A DNA stretch of 64,000 bases from NCBI RefSeq assembly GCF_907165205.1, contig NC_058193.1, positions 16,629,521 through 16,693,520 of the forward strand, given 5' to 3'. Position numbers and translations under genes: made by a program. The notes beneath the pieces were generated by a model. It was not told the DNA's origin. It worked only from the letters and a program-made list of their open reading frames with translations, and ran no database searches. Below are positions 9,330 through 21,200 of the stretch, one piece after another. Position 1 is the stretch's first letter, and every line of letters begins with the position of its first letter. The DNA is from Coccinella septempunctata. Its lineage: Eukaryota; Arthropoda; Insecta; Coleoptera; Coccinellidae.

Positions 9330-10826
9330 CAGGCCCGGATCTAGGGGGGGGCAAGCGGGGCGCTTGCCCCGGGCGCCAGCCTAAGGGGGCGCCAAAATCA
9401 ACCAGAGGTTAAAATTTTTTTACTTTTGATTTTCTCGGAAAAAATTAATTTCCTAGTGCTAAAATGAAAACTGTAGAATGGAAACATGATAAACCATCAC
9501 TATGCCTAAAATCTTTAAAATCAATGAGGGATAAATTAACTGCATATTATTCAGTCATCTACGAATGACCGCCACACTTGGGTGAAATAGGTTGAAAGAT
9601 CTGATATGTTTACACTGCGTCGCAAGCAGTAATTTCTTTGCCTGGGGAATTGCCGACTCATCGCCTGGAACTCATCTGGAACTAAGGGCCAAAATTTCCG
9701 ATTTTCTATAGACCATAACATAAAAACTAATCCTTTCAGCATAATTCTGTTTGCATATTCGTAATCTATGCCTTAGTGAAACAACAATTTTGGTGGAAAT
9801 CGGTAAGATCGAATTTTTTTCAAATTTTCTATAGATGTACCGAGTTTTTCACCATAATTTGAGCCCCCCTTTAACTTTGTTACTAAGAGAGGTACAAAAA
9901 AATGTTTTATACAAAAGTTTCACGAAATTGATTTTTTTTTAAATGTTTTCACAAAATGAAATATATACAAAGTGGGCGGTTTTCTGAAGAATATTTTTGG
10001 TCTCCGATCAAAACCGAATTCATTCTGTACACTAATTCGAGGGCGTAGAACACGAATATGCAAACAGATATTTTTAAAAAAAATTACTTTTCAAGTTATG
10101 GTCGATGGAAAATCGGAAATTTTGGACCTTCGCGGAAAAATTCATAAAATCTGAACCGTTCGAGATAGATTAATGAAATGTGGATTTTTATATTTGCAAA
10201 GAACCAATTCATCACTAAAAAAATAGCATATGACTAGTGCCTTTTTTCTAGCTGCTACAGCTCCTCAAAGTTGACCAATATTTCCGAAATTTTGCACTAA
10301 AAGTGATTTATTCTTCAATATACTGATCCTCCAAAAATCTGATTGCATATTCGTGATCTACCTTGAATTAATATGTAAAATGATCCGGGTCGATATATGT
10401 AGTTAAAAAAATTAATTTTTGTTCGGAATAATTTCGTTCATGAAGCGCGGGTAAAAACGATAGACGATGGCGGGTTGCAAACGACATTCTTGTAAATACA
10501 AACTTTTTGATTTTTTTTTATTTATGCAATTTTTGGGAGTATTTTGGGAAAAGAATAACTTTTAATGGAACAATGAGAAAAAATATCTTTTGATGGAACA
10601 ATGGGAAAAAAATATGAGTGATTTTTTCCCCAAAGTACTCATCTTAGGAAAAATCTAATTGCATATTCGTAATCTATACGACCTCGAACTAGTGAAAAAA
10701 ATAACTCGAATTGAAAGTGATGACGAATATGCAATTAGATTTTTCCTACTAACCTTAGAAGGGGGGGGGGGAGGGCGCCATCATGAATATTTGCCCCGGT
10801 CAGAAAAAATCGTAGATCCGGGCCTG
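9330..10826. mobile_element. hAT-type non-autonomous element, 1,497 bp
   Basis: Ends CAGGCCCGGATCTA and TAGATCCGGGCCTG are inverted, with G-rich subterminal runs and GGGCGCC near both ends. The element is flanked by ATGTTTTT at 9322-9329 and 10,827-10,834. An 8-bp duplication with a CAG...CTG terminus is the hAT hallmark. No transposase frame is present. A motif GCATATTCGTAATCTA or its complement recurs at about 9747, 10,055, 10,344, 10,660 and 10,725; the last two form an inverted pair. Confidence 0.85.
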
Positions 10827-11443
10827 ATGTTTTTTATTGATCTGAGGGTCATATGCAACCGTTTGTCACAGAAAACACCCGTTGATTTATTTTATGCCGT
10901 TTGTCCGACGGCACAATACCGATTGTCTCTGGCAAAGATTATAGAGTTATAATCTTTGTACTGCCCTTTTCCCATCCCTACTAATGGTTTTGATTGACAT
11001 CGCTCCGCCTAAGATGTCTAAAACACTGGTGTGTGCACTTGTCACTTTTTGCAAGCATCAACATTTCAGAAAATCGGGGATATGGGATCAGTTTCGTGTA
11101 TGGAGGGTAGAGAGAAGGAGAACAAACTTCGAGGCTTTTTGGGCCAAAAAGTGTCCGCAAAAAACCGTAAATAGGCCAGGTGGCGCTGGCAAGCAATAGA
11201 AATGAACCACTGAACAACATTGAAGTTTATTCGATTTTGAATGTGAAGAACGAAAGAAATTCAATGATTTCAAGCGATATCCATGACAACGACGGTCGTT
11301 TTGCAAATATTTTGAATTAACCCTCGTGGTAGTTGGATGGTTTGATTTAGAATTTTTATTTATTGAGTATTGAGATATAGTATTTAGTACAGAGTTGAAT
11401 TTTAGTATTGAAACAAGAGCATTCAAATTATATTACCTTCGAA

Positions 11444-12556
11444 ATGTCTTAAGTTATGTGTGGTGAAGAGTTGTCCATTTGGTCGTATAAGCAGTTTTGA
11501 AACGTGTCTTCCTCAGGGCAAATTATCATTTTTCAAAGCGAATGTGAGTAGAATGAAATTTCTATTATAGTTATTATTTGTAATTAATTACCTATAATTA
11601 TTTTTCTGTCTCAACAGACCCCTGGAAGGATAGAAAGTTGGTCAAAAGCTTTAGAGATTACTTTGAAACCTCATGATTTAGTTTGCCAGTTGCATTTCAA
11701 GAGCGAACATATTAACATGTACAACAAAATTGTTATTAAGGATGTTGTCCATTCACATGAATTACATAGGAACACTCAAACCAGAAGCGTTGCCAACAAT
11801 TCAGCATCAGTTCCACAGTTATGCTGGTGAACATCTTGCGGAAGAGCAAATGTTGCAAGACAAACAAAAGCTTGTACATCAACAACCAGAAATAATACAA
11901 CATCAAGAAGAAATTGTGAATCAGCACTCACAGCAAGAATCAGAAGTTCCCATAGAACATAATTACTGTGTACAACAATCAGAAAAACCATTGCAATATT
12001 TGTTGGACAAATATCAGCAATTCTTGCCCCAGCATTGGGCTTACATACCAAAGCCTGATGGAATAGAATACATTAGGTTGGATCCAGAGACTTGTCCCAT
12101 TAAAAACAACATAATGGTTAAAGATGATTTAACAGTTCTGGTGAGACTACTTAATTCATTGTCATTCATTAACCATATTCATATGATTTTGTTAACAGGT
12201 TATCTTTCCCAATGAGGAAAGACTACATGTAGATGACCAAATTGTCTCGTCACTGCCTGAGGATGTTTATGCATATCTGAAAAGTGTGGAGAAGTGGCCA
12301 TTGAGTGTTGGCATCCAAATTGAGAATCAAAGGTAATTGATTAAATGCAGCCAATAGCATGATTTTCATATATTGCAACATTTTCAGAAAGGATGTCAAG
12401 GAGTTATTGTTGGACATGGCATGTATAAAAAAATGCAACAAAATCTTCGATGTCAATCATGTCGAGTCCTCCGAAAGAAACTCAATGATAGAAAGGGTGG
12501 CAATAGTGTCCAGGAATAATGGATTATATTTGAGCGTAAGAAGGGTAGTACGCTGA
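11444..12556 (+). pseudogene. THAP-domain gene with several frame breaks
   Basis: A C2CH THAP zinc finger is readable. CVVKSC lies in exon 1 (11,457-11,543). After a 74-bp intron come SWSKALE and VCQLHF (11,618 on), and after a +1 frame change LKPEALPTI, the AVPTI box that closes THAP domains. A Gln-rich linker and a conserved-looking block (VIFPNEERLHVDDQIV, 12,199-12,332) follow in phase. Breaks: an extra T after ATGTCT at 11,444 destroys a start reading MSKLC. The domain shifts frame between VCQLHF and LKPEAL near 11,745-11,780. In the last exon the frame with RCQSCRVLRKKLNDRK (12,445-12,500) differs from the spliced frame. THAP proteins bind DNA and include P-element transposases and host regulators. 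Either a pseudogene or a locus with sequencing indels. Confidence 0.7.
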
Positions 12557-14033
12557 AACAATGAAATCGTTTACAGAAAAAAGTGAGTATTAGATCATAT
12601 TTACTTCTTTACTACAGGGTCTCTATCAATTATTGTAACATTGCAGTGTGGATGTTCCCAGCTTGGAGAAGATGAAACCATAGTATTCTGCAGCTAGAAG
12701 ATATTGGCTAGCTCTCTGAGTGATGGCAGATATTAGTTAAATTTATAGAGATCCCATAGAATGTGTTATTCATAATTTGTTGTTCATCATAGCATAACAT
12801 GAAATCATTTAATTGTTTTTTTTTTAATTGAATAATGTCTTATACTAGTAGTAGTAGTAGTAACAGTTGTTTATACTTATATTATTTCATGTACAATGTA
12901 GGTTTTCCCAGCTTGATATTATTCATGTAAAGTCTGAAATAGAAATTTTGAATTTGAATTATCGTGTCTTCTTTTTATAACTGTGGTATCTGAAAAGATG
13001 TAGGGCAATGCAGGTAGCATTTTTAGTTCAATGGCTTTGACATTTTGAAGGGCAACACATAAATATATTAACGAATAATTCCAGAAAATAGGATGATGGC
13101 AGGAATGAAATTCTCGGAAAAATGGAAAAATACGGAGGGTTGTTTTATTCCAGTTTGGATTTATTTCTGCTAACAAAGCAGTTAGAAAAGTGTATTCTAA
13201 AAACTGTGGCTGAAATGACCCTCAATATTGATCTCATAGAGGAAATCGAGAAGCAAAGAGTGCAGCTAAATGGATATGAGTCGCACAAAGTAGAGCTGAC
13301 AAAAAAAAATTATAGATTTCTATATAGTTATGCGTGCCAGGTTTTTGGCCAGGTCAGATAATAAAAACCATGAAGCCAGTAGGGCAAAAATGAAGATGCA
13401 TAAAAAAAATGCAAAATTGCTGACTTGAATGTGTATGCATGTTGGTTTTGAGAATAAATAAATATTTCTTTTCAATTTTGTTCTAAATTCCTCTCCTTAC
13501 TAATTTAACCTTTTTTATTACAAACCTCCATATAATTGCTTGCAAATCTTGATTCGCACTTATTTTATTGATAGAAAAACAGTGAAAAGAGCCATTTGCT
13601 AAAGCAGATTCAACTAAATAAATATGCATTTCATTAACAATTCATGTTCTTCAAATTTTGATGAGATGGATATGATTCTCGGATAAGATATAACGATTTT
13701 TTTTCGCACGATACATAACTGAGTTGAAGACGGAAACTACACAACTTAGAATAATCATCTGTATTAACAATCCACTTTCATTCTTTACTTAATATATACA
13801 TATATGGACGATGTCGCAGTTCATAATCCTTAAATATTATATATTATTCGTTTCTTATTAATTAACATTGATCTCCAATATCGTCATTGTCTTTGTTGTT
13901 TCAACTGCAGTTGAATCATGAACCATGAACGAATAAATGAAATTTGTATAATAATGTCATGATTCTTCTATTTAAAAAAGGCGCGAACACTGTGCATCTC
14001 TGTCAATACATCTTCTATCCTTATCTCCTTTAT
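12557..14033. other. Unassigned, AT-rich
   Basis: No recognisable gene. A 79-codon frame (13,122-13,361) is predicted coiled and charged but matches no family I know. Several AATAAA motifs (for example near 13,455) could serve as poly(A) signals for the THAP locus. A short TAGTAGTAGTAGTAG run lies at about 12,850. Confidence 0.4.
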
Positions 14034-15293
14034 TGCTTCACAGCGCCACCTGGCCTATTTACGGTTTCTTGCGGACACATTTCGTTACACTAGTTTGTTC
14101 TCCTTCTCTCTACCCTCCATAGTTTCGTGGCTGCGCCACCATGTCATTTGCTTCGTTCTATCCTTGTTCTACCAAAGGAAGTCCAATGATACTCTTTCGT
14201 TTTATTTTGTTTTGCGTTGATATCGAATGTCGATCAACGGAGTTCAAAATATGAACTGGCCCATTTTGTCAGCTGTTGAGGAATATTTGTGATTTACAGT
14301 ATAATTTTCGTTGTAAAAACAAATCTGTCAATATTTCAACACTATCGAATAAGGGCTCGAATGAGGATTTACTGTTCTTTTTCAAGATAATTTCCGCTTG
14401 ACAACTTGAATTCGTGAGGGGGTTATTCAATATGATTTTAACAAAACACAGTTAATTGGTCAAATATCCAATATATTCAGTTGACGGAAAGGAAATTTTC
14501 ACTATATCTACTCAGGAAGAATATTTTGAAGTAACAGACTCGAATAGATTTATGTATTTTTGATTCTCAATACATGCTCACAATTCACATTACGTATTTC
14601 CAATACAGTTTCTTTGAAATATTGCTGAAGTTTCCATAAAACTTAGCTATATCGGTCCCGAATGTTCGTTCATCTGATTTGGTTCTGCTTCAAATTCCCA
14701 CAACACCGAATTCTTAGCTGTAGCTCTTGATTGTCCATATGGAAAACTGAACTTACTGAACGACATGTTGAATAAATGAATGTTCTACACCCCTTTCCCG
14801 AAACTAATAAATTTTCATACACCAATAATCGCTTATAAATACAACATATTCGTACGTCGTAGGAAATTATTTTCAAATATCAAATGACAATGCTCTGTCA
14901 AATTCTAAACAGCGCTACCTACAGTGGAAAAAACGAAACTGATCCCATATCCCCACGAAATTAAAAACAAAATCGAATCAGTGAATACACCAGAGTTTTA
15001 GACATCTTAGCTCCGCCATAATATTCGGATCAAAGATTATTAAAGATTATCTATAATCTTTGATTCGGATACGTTCGTTCACGTAGGCGGATCGCTCGTG
15101 TCGACCGCGCCGCTCGCTTTGCAAATTCAGTCGCTCACGCAGGACATAGGGTTAGATATTTTCATTACATATTCGGCATTGAACTCTAAATATAATAAAT
15201 AATCTTTGACGACGGCCCTCTTAAGTCTTATTGGTCCATCATTGAAATCTATGGGAACCATAGAGTTCCCATAGAGTTCAATGTGGTCCATAC

Positions 15294-15325
15294 CATAGAC
15301 ATAACCCCAAGGGGTTTAGTCTATG
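15294..15325. mobile_element. 32-bp micro-element of the CATAGAC family (second)
   Basis: CATAGAC...GTCTATG ends enclose an 18-bp near-palindromic core with ACCCCAAGGGGT. It is flanked by a perfect 8-bp duplication GTCCATAC at 15,286-15,293 and 15,326-15,333. Confidence 0.8.
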
Positions 15326-15466
15326 GTCCATACTTTTGGCGCCAATAATCATCCGATGGATGGGCCGCCGACCGGTTCATAGGACGTCGTATAAAGTTAA
15401 AATATTTTAACTTTTGTTCGATATCGGATGGAACATATCCTCAAATCAATGTTTATTTTTCATTAT

Positions 15467-15633
15467 TTGACAAGAACTCTCTCAAGAATTTGGACAATAT
15501 TTTATTTTTTCTCAAATTATATTCAATTTGCCAATGTTTCGGAGGCAATTTCCTCCTTCTTCAGGGCTAAATTTGAGAAAAAATAAAATATTGTCCAAAT
15601 TCCTGAGAAAGTTTTTGTCAAAGAATTCTATTC
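15467..15633. repeat. Inverted repeat hairpin, about 55-bp arms
   Basis: TTTGACAAGAACTCTCTCA...GGACAATATTTTATTTTTTC on the left pairs with GAAAAAATAAAATATTGTCC...TTTTTGTCAAA on the right. The loop contains AGGCAATTTCCTCCTTCTTC. Non-coding, probably a small transposon. Confidence 0.75.
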
Positions 15634-15833
15634 ATGGATGATAACCAAGCTGATTTTTCATTATGTTGGAATTGTCCTGTAAAAGATGAAAGGTTTTCCA
15701 CAGTAAATTTAATGTCGATTCAAACATATTGAGGTTATCTTCGATTTGTAGAATTTTCCGCCGTCCGCGGAAGCATATGGCATAACGTTTATATTCACGA
15801 AATTTAATGTTAATTCGTACGATTTTTTTTCTG

Positions 15834-16326
15834 ATAAACCCATAAACCTGATGCGAGGGGCTCCTCGGCCCGCTAGGCCCCTCAAGCCGCTAGGCCGTAG
15901 GCCGTCGCCTACGCCTTCCGCCGCCTCTGGTTAAACCATTGAACTTTCTTTAGTTCAATGGGTTAAACGGATACATGCACAGATTACAGAGTAGATGTGA
16001 CCTTAGTTTTAATCGCGAAAATATGGCTCTTCACTTTTGCGCACAGAACCTTATTAGCGAAACCAGTGAACTAATGAATATATGGAGGGTAGAGTCTCGG
16101 TACCCTCCATAAACTGATAACAAAGATTAATTTCATCTTTGCTAATGATTAGTGCACTGCCTACCTGAGCGAAAAGCGCAAATTGTAAATTTATAGTTCT
16201 ATGCCAAACATTCTGTGTTCTATGGTTTAATCTGTTAGTCACAGAACACTTATATACTATATAATATATAATATATAATATATAATATTAGTGTAAAACT
16301 CTATGGGTTCTCATAGAGTTCAATGT
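15834..16326. other. GC-rich patch and palindromes, no gene
   Basis: 15,855-15,930 is unusually GC-rich for the window, with repeated CGCTAGGCC motifs. It is followed by CCATTGAACTTTCTTTAGTTCAATGG (15,938-15,963), a short palindrome whose arms recur near 8,430, 8,520 and 26,157. 16,255-16,290 is a run of ATAATAT units. Confidence 0.5.
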
Positions 16327-16948
16327 TATCACCATAGAGAAAGGGACTCTGGTTATCACCATAGAACCGGGTGCACGTACGGGTGTACGAATGTGTATGC
16401 TCGTATAGTGTGAGGGGTGAAGCACCAGCCCGGCGCGTCTCCAGGTGGCGGATAGGAGGACGGCCTCTAACGATGATTTCATATGAGGAGGAGGCCAGCA
16501 GGGAAATAAAATCGGCTCGTTGTGCCTAAAACCTCAACTGGTAGCCTTTTAAATACCTTGCCGCGGACCAACTTCTCCTGTCCCGGCTGTAGTGTCGTGG
16601 CCAAGGGATTGCACCAGGAATACTATGCCAGATGGGATCTCGAGCTAACCTCGGGACCATCCTGTTACACCAACGCTTCTTGGCTGTCTGTGGTCATGTC
16701 TCGCGGGCCAATGGAGTGGGGGGGGTCTTGGCTTAAACACCTGGACCAAGAGGAAACAACCTCATCAAAAATTCTAAATCCAAGACGGGGAACCAGGTCG
16801 AAGGATGCGTGGCTAGATAGAAGACTAGTCCCAACTGGTTTCAACCTTGGAGCACCGGGGGGAACTCCATTGTATTAACCCCTTACCTCTGCAAGCGGGG
16901 CTCTGCAGAGGTGGACCGTTCTGACCCTAGCTTCTCGTGGGACCTATT

Positions 16949-18148
16949 ATGGATAAAAATACGAAAAACAAAAAAACCACTGGAAAAGAGGTGGAGAAAC
17001 CCTCCACCTCCTCATCCGGGCACCTTGAAAAGGGGAAGGTCAAAAGACCAAACAAAAATCGGCTGCCATTTGAGTTGCCCAAGTTGGGAGAACCGGGTGG
17101 CAGAGATGACCCACTGAGGAGAGGACTCAGTGGTGCGGGGGTGCGAAGGTACCTGCGACACCTCCATCAGGGCCTTGCACCTGAGGAGGCTAGGAAGCAA
17201 GCTCTGCTTTCGCACCCAACCCCGAAGGTTACACCTACGGGAAAACATAACAAAAGAGGTCCGGAGCTTATAACACCTCCGACGCGGCCTCTACCAAAGA
17301 GGCAGAAGACAGCTGTGGCTAAGACCGGGCAAGTCACTGGCTATGCAGCAGCTGTCAAAGCTGAGAAAACCTCCAGGGTTGGAATCATGCCCAAGGACTA
17401 CCCTAAGGCCACCCTGGAGGCAGAGCAACTTTCCTCCCTGGAAGATATCCTGGTGGAGGAGATGTGCCAGAGCCAGGAAAGGGGGATCCACTTTACTGGC
17501 GTTCATTTCAGGAATGGAATGATGCTGGTCGATTGTGGATCCCAGGGATCTGCGGAATGGATCATGAAATCAGTTCCGCAGCTGAAATCTTGGAAGGGAC
17601 CCGAGTTGGTGGTGCTAAGGGGAGACGACATCCCCAAGCCCACCAACATTACGGTATTCTTTCCAAGAAGCCAAGAAATGGAGCCTGAGAAGATCCTCAG
17701 ACTCGTTGAGGTTCAGAACTCCAACCTCAATACTGGGGCATGGAGAATTCTGAACTCCAGGAAGGAGGGCAAGGGAACAGTCCTCACGATTGGGATCGAT
17801 CCCCAAACAGAGGAAACCCTGAAGGCAGGGGGATGTTGCCTTAACTTCCGGTTTGGGCGCATCCCAGTCTCAGGGTTGAAGAATAAGAATGTCCCTGTGG
17901 AGGGTTCGGTGGATGTGGAGATGCCCTCCACATCCCGGGAGCCCGAGGTGCAGGGAGAAGGGGCAGACTCAAGTCTGGGGCAAGCTGTTGGCTCTGCCGG
18001 GGCGCCTATGGCGGCGGAGATTCCCTCTGCCGCCCTGGCGGCTGGGCGCAGCTGTCAGCTGTCCGGGAGTGCCTTCTCGGATTCCGAAAGGGAAGAACAC
18101 CGTAAGGAATCGGAGGAGGAACAGGAGAAGATGGAGGAGGGGACGTAA
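16949..18148 (+). CDS. LINE ORF1 (gag-like, DUF4780-type)
   Basis: Open frame of 399 codons from the first ATG at 16,949; an upstream GTG at 16,937 is in frame but is not needed. The N-terminal third is basic (MDKNTKNKKTTGKEVEKP and KRPNKNR), followed by a short helical motif RRYLRHLHQGLAPEEARKQA. The C-terminal half contains LVVLRGDDIPKP, a stretch KILRLVEVQNSNLNTGAWRI and TVLTIGIDPQTEETLKAGG, the pattern of the retrotransposon ORF1 domain known as DUF4780. The tail is Ser/Glu-rich. Family knowledge suggests an RNA-binding chaperone for the element RNP. The frame appears intact. A 118-codon frame just upstream (16,522-16,878) is in the 5' UTR and has no recognised domain. Confidence 0.8.
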   Translation: MDKNTKNKKTTGKEVEKPSTSSSGHLEKGKVKRPNKNRLPFELPKLGEPGGRDDPLRRGLSGAGVRRYLRHLHQGLAPEEARKQALLSHPTPKVTPTGKHNKRGPELITPPTRPLPKRQKTAVAKTGQVTGYAAAVKAEKTSRVGIMPKDYPKATLEAEQLSSLEDILVEEMCQSQERGIHFTGVHFRNGMMLVDCGSQGSAEWIMKSVPQLKSWKGPELVVLRGDDIPKPTNITVFFPRSQEMEPEKILRLVEVQNSNLNTGAWRILNSRKEGKGTVLTIGIDPQTEETLKAGGCCLNFRFGRIPVSGLKNKNVPVEGSVDVEMPSTSREPEVQGEGADSSLGQAVGSAGAPMAAEIPSAALAAGRSCQLSGSAFSDSEREEHRKESEEEQEKMEEGT

Positions 18149-18207
18149 AGGGACGGGGTAACCAACGTCCCTCACCCCAAAACAACCACTGCATCTTCTC
18201 GAAAGTA

Positions 18208-21200
18208 GTGCAAGTGAACCTGCATCACGCGAAGGGTTCTTCAGCAGTGGTTGCAAGGTTATTTGCGAGGTTGCAATTAGGCATTGCTCTGATCCAGGAA
18301 CCCTGGATCAACAAAGAAGGCCAAATCTCAGGATTGGCATGCAAAGATTCAAAACTGATTTATGACCAGAGGCAGGTATCTCCACGTGCCTGTGTGCTCA
18401 TAAGAAGCAACATTAAGTATATTTGTGTTTCAGAATACATGTCTCGGGACCTGATTCCAATCATGGTACACCTCAACGTTGGGGGCATCGACCGGGACAT
18501 TGTCATAGCATCTGCATACTTCGCTGGAGATGGGCCAATTACACCGCCAGAGGAAGTACAGCGGCTAGTACGATACTGCAACAGCAGGAAGTTGCCAATT
18601 ATAATTGGATGTGATGCGAACGCACACAACACCACTTGGGGAAGCACGAACAACAACGCTAGAGGTGAGTGCTTGCTTGAATATCTCTTAGCTAACAATC
18701 TCGAGACATTAAATGTGGGGACTACACCAACTTTTGTCACGAGAGCGAGAGAAGAGGTCCTGGACGTGACAATTGTTAATGTCGCTGCCAGGAAAAATAT
18801 CACTTCCTGGAGAGTGATGAACGAACCTTCACTCTCTGATCATAGAATTATCGAGTTCAAGGTGGAGGGAGAAATAACCTCGCCCCCCTTGATTCGGAAT
18901 CCCAGAAAAACAGATTGGTTTCTTTACAGAAGCAATCTGAAGAATAATTTAGAACAAATCGGAATAGGGCGGGAAAAACACCGTCATTACGATTTTGAGC
19001 AACATGTAGAGCAGGTAAGTGACCCAGCGAGCACAAAAACATCTCAGAGATGTTAAAAGTAAGAGATTTCGAGACATTGAACATCCACTGCGATGTTCTG
19101 TTTATACATGAATAGAACTTTTATAGAACAGCCAATGTCCGCCGCAGGCGGCTATTATATGGATGTCCCTGGGATGTCACAAAAAGAACTACTCAGAAGT
19201 TTTTTTGATAGCCTTTTCATGTCCACAATAGAACATTTCTAAAGCGCTTTGCGCACACGAAATCGCTGTTTGTAAGACTTTATATGAAATTCTTTTGTGA
19301 GGCCTTTTTTCTTTCATTTGAATGTTTGAGGATACCACATTCTATTTTAAATGAACTACAAATTTTTTAAATAGAATTCAGAATACCATATAAGAATAAA
19401 AATATTTTAATGATACTTCAACAGGTACAAAAGGAAAAGAAATCACATTTCACATAAAAAATTGAACAACAAAAAACAATTGATAAATATTATACTACAG
19501 AAAAGGAGAATAAACAAAAAATATATCACATTCAATAAAACAAACATAAATAACCAAAAAGAAATATCACATTCAACATAAAAAAAACAGAAATAGTAGA
19601 GAACAAACTGGTTATAATTTTAGATGTACCGAAAGGGAAAATGAAAAAAAATTGATAAAAATTTATTTTCCCTTCATTTTATCGTCCCTTTTCCTCTGCA
19701 TAATATGCCTATACCAATCTTTGGCATAGAGTTCGAATACTTTCCTAGTGATTTGGAATTTTTTATGGATCACATCTACAAAATAAAAACAATTCAAACA
19801 ATTAATTCACAAATTATATGAAGAATAAGATGATTTTTTCCAATTAAAATAACAGAGAAAATAGCTGCATGAAAGGATCTGGAAGATTTGAGTTGTATAT
19901 AGCTCCTGCCTAGGTTGATTTGCAAAACGATTTTATTTATTTAATTATTTGTACTGGTATTTAAAGATGGAACAATTTAAAGGAGTTTTCAAAAACAAGA
20001 ACTTTTCTGGGACAATTTGAATTATAGTTGATTCACAAGTGATGAATGATTATTATCATCGTCGGAAGAGTAATCTTACAAAATATTCTGGGAATTATCA
20101 ACGGCAGAGATAGATTATCGAAATATGTTGAAATCCTCGATGATATGGCTTTAAACTTTATAAAGTTATTTCTTGAATAATTATAATAACCTTCCATATA
20201 CCATTCGATTATTCCAACCAAAATACAATGATCTCTTATACCTAGTCCCAAATACACAAATAATATTAACCACGCAGCGTGGATTCTTTTGAGGTTATAT
20301 GTATGTTCTGGACATTATACTATACATTTAATTCATGTAATACTTACTTATTAATTGTATTTGGTTACTATGAAGAGATCGATCCTAAATTCACAATCAA
20401 AACCAACACAGAAGTAGTTAATATTATACAAATCACCAATCAACTTTCAACTCCGAACAGTCCACAGTCCAAACTACGAAGAAAGTGGAAATGGCGGCAA
20501 AATGAAATAGGTGAATTGTATATTGTTTATTCGGAATAAACCTCCCAAGGCAAACTATGCGACGCCAAGAGAAGATATCCACACGTTTACATTATTTTCA
20601 ACACGACAGTACCTCTCAGTATGTAGACGAAGAAATGCCACAGATGGCACAGATCAGAACAAATAAAGATTTCCAATAGCCTTTGGAGACCTCTTTGGGA
20701 AGTGCATATAACGTTTCAAAGAAACATCCTCATGCCAACATTTTCGAAACATCCCAAAACATCCCAGGGATGTTTGTGCTCGCTGGGGAGGCAATGATGG
20801 AGGCATTTCACTCTAGCTGCCCATTGACCAAGGCTCGATCAAGTAAAGAAGCTCCTTGGTGGAATGACAACCTGTCAAACCTTCGAAAGGAAGTCCGTCG
20901 GCTCTTCAACAGAGCCAAACGAGATAGTAACTGGCAAGGGTATACTGAGAAACTCACTCAGTACAACAAGGAGATCAGGAAGGCCAAAAGACTTAATTTT
21001 CAAGCCTTTTGTGAAAATATCACTTCCACTCCCACAGCAGCCAGACTTCAGAAGGTCATGGCAAAAGGGGGAACTAACCCCATTATGTCGCTTAAGAAGC
21101 CAGATGGTTCCTACACTGAAGGAGAGAAGGAACGAGCCAGTCTTCTTCTCAAAACACACTTCCCAGGTAGTGAACCAATAGATAGTACTGAAACAGCAAT

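Larger units (their letters stand above)
11003..15018. repeat. Long inverted arms enclosing the THAP locus
   Basis: Left arm 11,003-11,205 contains CTCCGCC...AAGATGTCTAAAAC, GGGGATATGGGATCAGTTTC, TGGAGGGTAGAGAGAAGGAG and CCGTAAATAGGCCAGGTGGC. The same blocks occur in inverse order and orientation on the right, in two pieces: 14,034-14,150 and 14,927-15,018. About 775 bp of other sequence is inserted between them. The arms may be termini of a decayed DNA transposon or an old inverted duplication. No target duplication was found. Confidence 0.65.

Noticed and set aside
16522..16878. 118-codon ORF before LINE ORF1
   Set aside because: It lies in the LINE 5' UTR, has no recognised domain and is in the GC-rich leader where long open frames are common.
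17889..18161. Overlapping plus-strand ORF as an extra LINE product
   Set aside because: Composition-driven alternative frame of ORF1 without a domain.
18006..18256. Minus-strand ORFs over the end of LINE ORF1
   Set aside because: Shadows of the intact plus-strand frame, with Pro/Arg-rich composition caused by the GC-rich coding strand.
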